A stretch of 38,965 nt of DNA, taken from NCBI GenBank assembly GCA_002310175.1, contig DBYG01000005.1, positions 1 to 38,965 of the forward strand. Reading direction: 5' to 3'. Position 1 is the first letter of the stretch. Each line of letters opens with the position of its first letter. Shown here one piece after another: positions 33,722-38,965 of this stretch. The DNA comes from Bacteroidales bacterium UBA1192 (GTDB lineage: Bacteria > Bacteroidota > Bacteroidia > Bacteroidales > Bacteroidaceae). The notes under the pieces are model-generated. The model saw only the letters and a list, made by a program, of their open reading frames with translations. It was not told where the DNA came from and did no database searches. Both the position numbers and the translations under genes were made by a program.

Positions 33722-34462
33722 TTATTTGTTTCCCATCGGAGTATTCACTTTCAGAGCTTCTACCATGCGCGCATAGACCTGGTTCAACTCCTCTATCTGC
33801 TCTACCATCCGTTTAGTCTGTTCGTTCACCTTGTCGATGTTGTCCATCTGTGAGCTTGCCGATTTCAGATGCATCTGATAAAAGGTATTTATGCTTATAA
33901 GATTACGCGAAAGTTGCTCCATTTCTTCTGAGTTCTGTTCCATCTTTTCAGAGTGACGACACATACGCTCCATTGTTTCTGAAAGTTCATGAATGCGGTC
34001 CAGATATTGTTGTGCAGCCATATCCATAGATCCACTCTCGGATAGTATATTGCCAGAAGGTATTACATTTGGTGACGCAGTGTCAGGTGAGACAGGGATT
34101 CCGGTTGAGGGAGCGGCAACTCCCATCTGTACGGTCTGGTCGGCAGGGATTGGGCCGGGAACACCATTTATAATAATGTTTCCGTGAATCCGTCCTGTAT
34201 CAAAGTCTTGTTCATCTTCGGAATACTTTTCAGGAATAAAGGGCCTCTCGAATCCCGAGATGAAAAACACCAGTACCTCGGTTCCCATTCCTATAAACAA
34301 CATTAGGTTGGCTCCTTTGATATGGGTCAGTTTGAACAGTGCTCCCAAAATGACTATGGCGGCACCCCAACTGTATAGATAGTTCAGGAGGATCCGGCCT
34401 TTAGGAGAGTCGAGATAATCCTGTATTCTGGTCAGAAGACCTTTCTTTTCATTTTTTTCCAT
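33722..34462 (-). CDS. gldL: type IX secretion system motor protein PorL/GldL
   Basis: GldL is the inner-membrane stator-like partner of GldM that converts proton flow into movement. From the ATG at 34462 the protein has 246 residues, two transmembrane helices (about 24-46 and 50-71) and an acidic residue within the second helix (Glu62 in GMGTEVLVFF), the site implicated in proton conduction in this family. A Pro/Ala/Ser-rich linker (about 95-150) and a coiled-coil C-terminus follow. A GTG at 34490-34492 overlaps the gldK TGA and would add ten polar residues (KTDKEKNNN); I prefer the ATG. Gap to gldK is 26 nt. Confidence 0.93.
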   Translation of the reverse strand: MEKNEKKGLLTRIQDYLDSPKGRILLNYLYSWGAAIVILGALFKLTHIKGANLMLFIGMGTEVLVFFISGFERPFIPEKYSEDEQDFDTGRIHGNIIINGVPGPIPADQTVQMGVAAPSTGIPVSPDTASPNVIPSGNILSESGSMDMAAQQYLDRIHELSETMERMCRHSEKMEQNSEEMEQLSRNLISINTFYQMHLKSASSQMDNIDKVNEQTKRMVEQIEELNQVYARMVEALKVNTPMGNK

Positions 34463-34488
34463 ATTGTTATTCTTTTCTTTGTCTGTTT

Positions 34489-35934
34489 TCACTTACGTCC
34501 TTTTTTTGTACTGGAAGCGGTGCCGACCTGTGTACGCACGCATCTGAAACCTATGTAGGAACGTTGTTCATTCTGATATTCGTAAGTTCTCCAGGAGGAT
34601 TCTATGAACTTTTCGGGATCTTTCCAGGAACCTCCACGTACAGCTTTCTTCTTTAGGGAATAGGGATCCTCGACAGCAGCGTTGTAATAGAGTTCGGGGT
34701 TGATGTCGTTCATCTGAAGGATTCCTGCCTCAGTGTAGACTGTAGATGTCCATTCCGCCACGTTTCCTGCCATGTCATATAGACCATTGGAATTGGGCTT
34801 GTAGGAAGCGACCCGTGTAGTTATTAGGCTGCCATCTTTTGTATAGTTGCCTTGTTCTGGTTTGAAATTTGCATAGAAACATCCGTCATCATCCTTTGAG
34901 CCGGTTGCTTTCCAAGGATAGCGGTTGTTCTCACGTCCTCGTGCAGCATACTCCCATTCGGCTTCAGTTGGCAGACGGTAGCGCTGAATATATTTGGCCT
35001 GGGGGCCGAGACCGGCAAGAAGATACTCCGTACGCCATGCACAGAAAGCGTTGGCCTGCTCCCAGCTGACTCCTACTACAGGGTAGTCATTATAGTTAGG
35101 ATGCGAGAAGTAAAGGCGCATGTAGGTCTCGTTGTTTGAATTAGGAAAATCGTTTATCCAGCATGTGGTATCAGGATAGACATTTACAATATATGTGTTT
35201 ACAAAGTCAAATATACCGGAGAGCTCCCTGTTGACGGTTTTACGGACTATGTTGCCGTTATCATCAATGTATGCGGTATCCTTGGAAATCATAACCTTTT
35301 CATCTGAAACATCCAAGTCTGTGTTTTTAATCCTTTCGTTGGGATCCAAACGGTTTTTGCGGAGTGCAGCCTGATTATAGTCAAATATTTCATAGCGATA
35401 GTTGAGCTGTTTGACATCGAGCATTCTCTCACCGGTAAAAGGATGAATAAAATATAGACTCTCGATTGCACGTGCCTGATCCTCATTTGGTTTTTTCCAT
35501 GGGATGGGTTTGCTCCAGTTCAGATGTGGCGTTATGGGATCGCCGTTTTTGTCCTCTGTGATTATGAAAGACTCGTCGCCACCGTATGCGGGGTCTGCCA
35601 GACGGGTACGTATAATAGAATCCCTCACCCAATTCACGAACTGACGGTATTTGGCATTTGAAACCTCGTTCTCGTCCATCCAGAATGACTCTACAGATAT
35701 ATCCTTAACGGGAAAAGTGGAACCCCATAGGCTGTCATTGGCTTCCTCTCCTATCTTAAGGGAACCTCTTTTTACAAGTACCATTCCGTAAGGTACGGGC
35801 TCACGCAGTGCAGCAGTTGACGAGCCTGTAACTTCGCCTCCTACTGCCGCTGTGGAATATCCACTGCTGGTACAGGCATACACCGAAACAAGTGCAATCG
35901 CTAATCCTGCCGATACAAGTTTTTCCAATTTCAT
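34489..35934 (-). CDS. gldK: type IX secretion system ring lipoprotein PorK/GldK
   Basis: PorK/GldK is an outer-membrane lipoprotein forming the periplasmic ring with PorN. The 481-residue protein has a lipobox ending SVYAC (Cys21) and a formylglycine-generating-enzyme-like (FGE-sulfatase) fold, with FWMDENEVSNAKYRQFV, VGVSWEQANAFCAWR, RLPTEAEWEYAARG, YDMAGNVAEWT and VRGGSW segments. In this family the fold is structural, not catalytic. An insertion of about 150 residues precedes the C-terminal half of the domain, as usual for GldK. It is 8 nt downstream of porP. Confidence 0.96.
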   Translation of the reverse strand: MKLEKLVSAGLAIALVSVYACTSSGYSTAAVGGEVTGSSTAALREPVPYGMVLVKRGSLKIGEEANDSLWGSTFPVKDISVESFWMDENEVSNAKYRQFVNWVRDSIIRTRLADPAYGGDESFIITEDKNGDPITPHLNWSKPIPWKKPNEDQARAIESLYFIHPFTGERMLDVKQLNYRYEIFDYNQAALRKNRLDPNERIKNTDLDVSDEKVMISKDTAYIDDNGNIVRKTVNRELSGIFDFVNTYIVNVYPDTTCWINDFPNSNNETYMRLYFSHPNYNDYPVVGVSWEQANAFCAWRTEYLLAGLGPQAKYIQRYRLPTEAEWEYAARGRENNRYPWKATGSKDDDGCFYANFKPEQGNYTKDGSLITTRVASYKPNSNGLYDMAGNVAEWTSTVYTEAGILQMNDINPELYYNAAVEDPYSLKKKAVRGGSWKDPEKFIESSWRTYEYQNEQRSYIGFRCVRTQVGTASSTKKGRK

Positions 35935-35942
35935 CTTATATA

Positions 35943-36896
35943 TTATAAATATCTAACACTTTTGTGGATGTTTCTTCCATTTTTAAAGAAGTCAACGTCA
36001 GTCTGCCAACTAATCATCAGGTCATGACTTCCGTTTAGGAATCCTAATCCTCCAGTGTACAGTTCATAAGCATAACCTATGAGTACGTTTTTGAACCTGC
36101 CGCCTGCAAGAACGGCGACCGATACTCCAGGTGACCAGGTTAAACCTCCGTAGAACAGAAATGATTCATATTCGTAGGTAACTCTGGAAGATAAATCCGT
36201 CCTGAAAAAATCAAAGTCGCTCTGTACAAGTAAACAGGGCTGTACGGATATAAACGGATTGTTTAGCTTAATATTGCATCCTCCGTTCATATAGAATGTA
36301 GGTCTAATGTCCATTTCGCTTCTTGTGCCAGAACCTTTTCCGAATTCCAGATGAGGAGAATTCAGGTGTTGTGCGGATATTCCAATATGCCATTCCCCTA
36401 TGGTATACATGATTCCGGCACCGATATCTCCGGTACTTCCTCTCTCTTCAGATGTGGGAAAAGCAGGATCCGCTGCAGTCTCGGCCTCAACCTTGGAACC
36501 GTTGAACTCCTGGGACATGAAACCTCCCTGAATTCCTAAATTGACCCATCCTTTTCCAAGACTGAGTTTATAAGAGTAGTCAAGCAGCATTCTCCTGTTT
36601 GTGAAGAGTCCGATTGTTTCGTTCAGCAGACCGGCACCGGCCGCGTGATGCCCATTGTCAAAAGGGAGTGAGGTATCAGCACCTATGTACATGGAAATGG
36701 GAGCATGTCTGTATCCAGCCATCTGCATTGAAAGTGAACCTGTGACGTTCATCATGTTGTTTCGGTTCATTGCCGCTGGGTTATAAAAAGCCTCAACAGC
36801 CCAGAAATGACTGAAGTGCACGTCATACTGTGCCCCTGCTTTCAGAGTCAGGAACAGAAACGCAATAATGTGAAACAGCCTTTTGTTTGCGTTCAT
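35943..36896 (-). CDS. porP: type IX secretion system membrane protein PorP/SprF
   Basis: PorP/SprF-family proteins are outer-membrane barrels that associate with the PorK/PorN ring or anchor surface products. The 317-residue protein has a signal peptide cleaved near LKAGAQ, then the family opening YDVHFSHFWAVEAFYNPAA, glycine-rich alternating strands and a barrel-like end. It is the first gene of the minus-strand cluster. No TAnnTTTG element was found on the minus strand in the 117-nt gap before rpsU, so its promoter was not located. Confidence 0.94.
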   Translation of the reverse strand: MNANKRLFHIIAFLFLTLKAGAQYDVHFSHFWAVEAFYNPAAMNRNNMMNVTGSLSMQMAGYRHAPISMYIGADTSLPFDNGHHAAGAGLLNETIGLFTNRRMLLDYSYKLSLGKGWVNLGIQGGFMSQEFNGSKVEAETAADPAFPTSEERGSTGDIGAGIMYTIGEWHIGISAQHLNSPHLEFGKGSGTRSEMDIRPTFYMNGGCNIKLNNPFISVQPCLLVQSDFDFFRTDLSSRVTYEYESFLFYGGLTWSPGVSVAVLAGGRFKNVLIGYAYELYTGGLGFLNGSHDLMISWQTDVDFFKNGRNIHKSVRYL

Positions 36897-36928
36897 CAGT
36901 TTATTAACGAGATTTTTGTTTCATTATT

Positions 36929-36959
36929 TTTGCTTATGAAGAAAAATTGTCTAATTTTG
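36929..36959 (+). promoter_or_regulatory. Bacteroidetes -33/-7 promoter for rpsU
   Basis: TTTG at 36929-36932 and TAATTTTG at 36952-36959 are separated by exactly 19 nt, the classical Bacteroidetes promoter geometry. It predicts a start near 36966 and a leader of about 48 nt. Confidence 0.8.
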
Positions 36960-37013
36960 CGCCGCTTATTCTTGAAGGAAAGGTAAACGAAATTAAAATA
37001 TTAATAACTAAAA

Positions 37014-37205
37014 ATGATTATTGTTCCAGTAAAGGAGGGCGAAAACATTGAGCGCGCCCTAAAGAAATTCAAGAGAAAGTACGAGAAGACCGGTGTTGTC
37101 AAGGAACTTCGTCGTCGTCAGCAGTTTGACAAACCGTCTGAACTGAAACGTCTTAAGATGGAGCACGCCATCTACGTACAGAAACTTCAGCAGACTGAAG
37201 AGTAA
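37014..37205 (+). CDS. rpsU: 30S ribosomal protein bS21
   Basis: The 63-residue basic protein MIIVPVKEGENIERALKKFKRKYEKTG.. is bS21, which sits near the anti-Shine-Dalgarno region of the 30S subunit and assists initiation. Length and the KEGENIE.ALKKFKR motif match the family. It has its own strong promoter and a terminator whose stem begins in its last codons. Confidence 0.97.
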   Translation: MIIVPVKEGENIERALKKFKRKYEKTGVVKELRRRQQFDKPSELKRLKMEHAIYVQKLQQTEE

Positions 37206-37240
37206 TTTTACTCTTCTGTTCTTGCTTTTTGTTTTTTTTT
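37197..37240 (+). terminator. intrinsic terminator embedded in the rpsU stop codon
   Basis: GAAGAGTAA (37197-37205), which includes the last two sense codons and TAA of rpsU, pairs perfectly with TTACTCTTC (37208-37216). TGTTCTTGCTTTTTGTTTTTTTTT follows. The loop is only two bases, so the inner pairs probably open. A ribosome finishing rpsU would cover the stem. Confidence 0.85.
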
Positions 37241-37252
37241 GAATTATATTCG
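37222..37252 (+). promoter_or_regulatory. candidate promoter for xerC-hpf
   Basis: TTG (37222-37224) and TATATTCG (37245-37252, one mismatch to TAnnTTTG) are separated by 20 nt. The -33 part falls within the T-rich tail of the rpsU terminator. It predicts a start near 37259 and a leader of about 25 nt. Confidence 0.5.
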
Positions 37253-37284
37253 TCACTGAATGCATTCAGCGGCGAATTTTTGTT

Positions 37285-38166
37285 ATGTACAAGGACCGTT
37301 TCTGTGAATATCTCAAGTTGGAGAGAAACTATTCGGAAAAGACAATAGATGCCTATCGTCGTGATCTTGTCATATTCGAGCGTTTCCTCAAAGAGACTGA
37401 TTCGCAACTGGACTTATTGAATGTAGACCGCGATCTTGTCCGTCTATGGGTAGTTGACCTTATGGATAAAGGAACAGCTACAACCACTGTTAACAGAAAG
37501 CTGAGTACTTTGCGCTCGTTTTACCGTTTTCTCAGAATCCGTGGAATAAGGGAAATATCACCCGTTCAGGGTGTCACAGGTCCCAAGAACAAGAGGCCTC
37601 TGCCACAATTTGTCAAGGAGTCAGAGATGAATGAATTGTTGGACAGCAGTGATTTGGGAGAAGGATTCATTGGAATCAGGAACAAGACTGTCATTGCGAC
37701 CTTTTATGAAACAGGAATTCGTATGGCAGAACTGATAGGACTGGATGACCATGATATAGATTTTGTCACTTCCACCCTTAAGGTGACGGGAAAAAGGGAT
37801 AAACAGCGTTTCATTCCTTTTGGAAAAGAGTTGGCTAATATGTTTCATATTTATATTGAAGCTAGAGAAGCTATTTTTGGACACACAGATGAAGCTTTTT
37901 TTGTTAATGACAAGGGGTTGCGTATTCCACGCCATCAGGTCTATATGTTGGTTAAAGATGCCCTATCCAGGTTCTCTACTGTCAGTAAAAAGAGTCCCCA
38001 CGTACTGCGTCATACTTTCGCCACTTCCATGCTGAACCACGATGCAGAATTGGGTGCCGTCAAGGAACTGCTTGGCCACAGTAGCCTTCAGACTACGGAA
38101 ATATATACTCACACAACATTCAAGGAACTTAAAGAAATATATAAAAAGGCTCATCCGCGAGCCTGA
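37285..38166 (+). CDS. xerC: tyrosine recombinase XerC
   Basis: XerC partners XerD in resolving chromosome dimers at dif. The 293-residue protein has the N-terminal core-binding domain (MYKDRFCEYLKLERNYSEKTIDAYRRDL) and the catalytic domain with Arg in ETGIRMAEL, Lys in VTGKRDKQR, HVLRHTFATSML, LGHSSLQ and nucleophile Tyr in TTEIYTH. It is in the rpsU-xerC-hpf-tRNA order that I recall as conserved in Bacteroides relatives, arguing for a housekeeping XerC rather than a mobile-element integrase. hpf follows 19 nt later. Confidence 0.92.
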   Translation: MYKDRFCEYLKLERNYSEKTIDAYRRDLVIFERFLKETDSQLDLLNVDRDLVRLWVVDLMDKGTATTTVNRKLSTLRSFYRFLRIRGIREISPVQGVTGPKNKRPLPQFVKESEMNELLDSSDLGEGFIGIRNKTVIATFYETGIRMAELIGLDDHDIDFVTSTLKVTGKRDKQRFIPFGKELANMFHIYIEAREAIFGHTDEAFFVNDKGLRIPRHQVYMLVKDALSRFSTVSKKSPHVLRHTFATSMLNHDAELGAVKELLGHSSLQTTEIYTHTTFKELKEIYKKAHPRA

Positions 38167-38185
38167 ATAACTAAAACCATCGATT

Positions 38186-38485
38186 ATGGAAACAAAAATT
38201 CAAGCATTGCATTTCAATGCAACCGAACAGCTTCAGGCGTTCATTGAGAAGAAATGTGCAAAACTCGAAAGAGTGCACGAGTATATCCGTAAGGTTGATG
38301 TGGTGTTGAGAGTGGTTAAACCCGAGACATCACTGAATAAGCAGGCTTCAATAACCGTAACTATACCTAATGGGGAACTGTTTGCCGAAAAAAACTGTGA
38401 TACGTTTGAGCAGGCAGTTGACGAATGTCTTGATGCATTGACCCGTCAATTGAAAAAAAACAAGGAAAAACAACGTGAGAAATAA
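38186..38485 (+). CDS. hpf: ribosome hibernation-promoting factor HPF/RaiA
   Basis: The 99-residue protein is a short-form HPF/RaiA/YfiA protein: METKIQALHFNATEQLQAFIEKKCAKLE.. with the basic C-terminal tail after a helix (DECLDALTRQLKKNKEKQREK). Such proteins bind the decoding region of idle 70S ribosomes and stabilise or dimerise them. It lacks the C-terminal extension of the long form. It is likely co-transcribed with xerC and ends just before the tRNA promoter. Confidence 0.93.
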   Translation: METKIQALHFNATEQLQAFIEKKCAKLERVHEYIRKVDVVLRVVKPETSLNKQASITVTIPNGELFAEKNCDTFEQAVDECLDALTRQLKKNKEKQREK

Positions 38486-38502
38486 AAAACACACTGATTT
38501 TT

Positions 38503-38533
38503 TTTGTTCAGAAATAAATTTGAAATATCTTTG
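38503..38533 (+). promoter_or_regulatory. Bacteroidetes -33/-7 promoter for the tRNA cluster
   Basis: TTTG (38503-38506) and TATCTTTG (38526-38533) are separated by exactly 19 nt. This is among the best promoter matches in the window, as expected for a stable-RNA operon. The predicted start is near 38538-38541. Confidence 0.82.
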
Positions 38534-38535
38534 CA

Positions 38536-38564
38536 CCCGCTCTTCGTTTTAGCCGAGGGGCGGG
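38536..38564 (+). other. hairpin at the predicted 5' end of the tRNA transcript
   Basis: CCCGCTCTTCG (38536-38546) and CGAGGGGCGGG (38554-38564) pair over 11 bp with two G-U pairs and a 7-nt loop, followed by TTCTTT. The predicted transcription start falls within the 5' arm. It could be a 5' stabilising stem, a processing determinant or an attenuator-like element. Confidence 0.7.
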
Positions 38565-38578
38565 TTCTTTGAAACAAT

Positions 38579-38650
38579 GCCGCTATGGCTCAATGGTAGA
38601 GCAACGCACTTGTAATGCGTAGGTTGTTGGTTCGATTCCGACTAGCGGCT
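38579..38650 (+). tRNA. tRNA-Thr (anticodon TGT)
   Basis: Acceptor arm GCCGCTA (38579-38585) pairs with TAGCGGC (38643-38649), with discriminator T. The anticodon stem ACGCA/TGCGT encloses loop CTTGTAA with TGT at 38611-38613, reading ACA. The T-loop GGTTCGATTCC is canonical. The CCA end is not encoded. It is the first tRNA of the cluster. Confidence 0.96.
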
Positions 38651-38655
38651 CTGAG

Positions 38656-38738
38656 GGGTGAATTCCAGAGTGGCCAAATGGGGCAGACTGTAAATCTGCT
38701 GTCTTTCGACTTCGGTGGTTCGAATCCATCTTCACCCA
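38656..38738 (+). tRNA. tRNA-Tyr (anticodon GTA)
   Basis: Acceptor GGGTGAA (38656-38662) pairs with TTCACCC (38731-38737), discriminator A. Anticodon loop CTGTAAA has GTA at 38690-38692. The long variable arm (about GTCTTTCGACTTC) marks a class II tRNA, as expected for bacterial tRNA-Tyr. It lies 5 nt after tRNA-Thr. CCA is not encoded. Confidence 0.96.
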
Positions 38739-38851
38739 CAATTCAGGCGCAGTGAAGCCGGAAATCCGGAGCCTGTTATTTTTGGGGGGATGCCACCTTA
38801 TTATAATAATAGGTGCAGTCCTTGGAAATAAAGTTCACGGCAATGAATGTT
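38739..38851 (+). other. spacer between tRNA-Tyr and tRNA-Gly with two hairpins
   Basis: This 113-nt spacer is much longer than the neighbouring tRNA gaps. It contains CAGGC (38744-38748) pairing with GCCTG (38771-38775) around an inner CCGG/CCGG stem, followed by TTATTTTT. A second hairpin, CACCT.ATTA/TAAT.AGGTG (one bulge), lies near 38793-38814. The first looks like a weak terminator within the tRNA cluster. Confidence 0.5.
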
Positions 38852-38924
38852 GCGGGAATAGCTCAGTTGATAGAGCATTAGCCTTCCAAGCTGAGGGTCG
38901 CGGGTTTGAGTCCCGTTTCCCGCT
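38852..38924 (+). tRNA. tRNA-Gly (anticodon TCC)
   Basis: Acceptor GCGGGAA (38852-38858) pairs with TTCCCGC (38917-38923), discriminator T. Anticodon loop CTTCCAA has TCC at 38885-38887. D-arm (GCTC..GAGC) and T-arm (CGGGTTTGAGTCCCG) are canonical. CCA is not encoded. Confidence 0.96.
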
Positions 38925-38934
38925 CAAGATTGTC

Positions 38935-38965
38935 GCTGTTATAGCTCAGCTGGTAGAGCGCATCC
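38935..38965 (+). tRNA. partial tRNA, truncated by the window edge (probably Thr)
   Basis: GCTGTTATAGCTCAGCTGGTAGAGC is the acceptor 5' strand and D-arm of a tRNA, cut before the anticodon loop. Identity cannot be read. From the Thr-Tyr-Gly-Thr order upstream of tuf that I recall in Bacteroides genomes, tRNA-Thr(GGT) is expected. Confidence 0.8.

Noticed and set aside
34489..35934. GldK called as a formylglycine-generating enzyme (sulfatase activator).
   Set aside because: The fold is shared, but the lipobox, the large insertion and the location between porP and gldL identify it as the type IX secretion ring lipoprotein.
1..38965. CRISPR array, insertion sequence or restriction-modification genes.
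   Set aside because: No regularly spaced direct repeats, transposase frames or methyltransferase/nuclease pairs were found; the sequence is essentially continuous housekeeping genes.

Overview
The window is chromosomal DNA of a Bacteroidota bacterium, most likely a Bacteroidales member (Bacteroidaceae/Prevotellaceae-like). The evidence is the repeated TAnnTTTG-type -7 promoter elements used by the Bacteroidetes primary sigma factor, a PorP-K-L-M-N type IX secretion cluster, DUF6242/DUF6089-type genes ahead of a uppS-bamA-skp block, and an rpsU-xerC-hpf-tRNA order. Genus and species cannot be fixed from sequence reading alone. Almost everything is core genome. I see no insertion sequence, prophage, integrative element or CRISPR array.

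Layout. 1-63 looks like the 3' tail of a gene entering from the left. 315-4052 (minus) holds pyrE, an SRPBCC-fold protein, argH, a zinc-ribbon-like lipoprotein and a short-chain dehydrogenase, packed with gaps of 1 to 12 nt. 4190-12274 (plus) is an envelope-biogenesis run: a DUF6242-type lipoprotein, a DUF6089-type outer-membrane protein, uppS, bamA, three Skp/OmpH-like chaperones and murI. 12260-14515 (minus) is a LolC/E-like permease, rbfA and an O-methyltransferase. 14592-18451 (plus) is xerD, an OmpA-like/TPR lipoprotein and dprA. 18471-21196 (minus) is a translationally coupled signalling pair. 21380-30199 is housekeeping: mdh, a gamma-carbonic anhydrase, waaA, gltX, a PgpH-like HD phosphodiesterase and priA. 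30281-36896 (minus) is a small outer-membrane barrel protein followed by the porPKLMN (gldKLMN) core of the type IX secretion system. 37014 to the end (plus) is rpsU, xerC, hpf and a tRNA cluster (Thr, Tyr, Gly and a truncated fourth tRNA).

The most unusual element is the signalling pair at 18471-21196. The upstream protein has the layout of a one-piece hybrid two-component regulator (membrane, kinase-like region, receiver, AraC DNA-binding domain). Its kinase half has lost the phospho-accepting histidine (Tyr119 is in its place) and the ATP-binding boxes, while the receiver looks intact. The downstream gene starts inside the upstream stop codon (ATGA) and encodes a complete histidine kinase with no receiver and almost no extracytoplasmic sensor. 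The two kinase regions are recognisably paralogous. I infer a split system in which the active kinase works in trans, perhaps as a heterodimer with the pseudokinase.

Other points of interest are a Tyr/Asn-rich insert in BamA that I place in extracellular loop 3, a third Skp paralogue behind an internal terminator, very tight or overlapping convergent gene ends, face-to-face promoters between xerD and the O-methyltransferase, and a strong hairpin at the predicted 5' end of the tRNA transcript.
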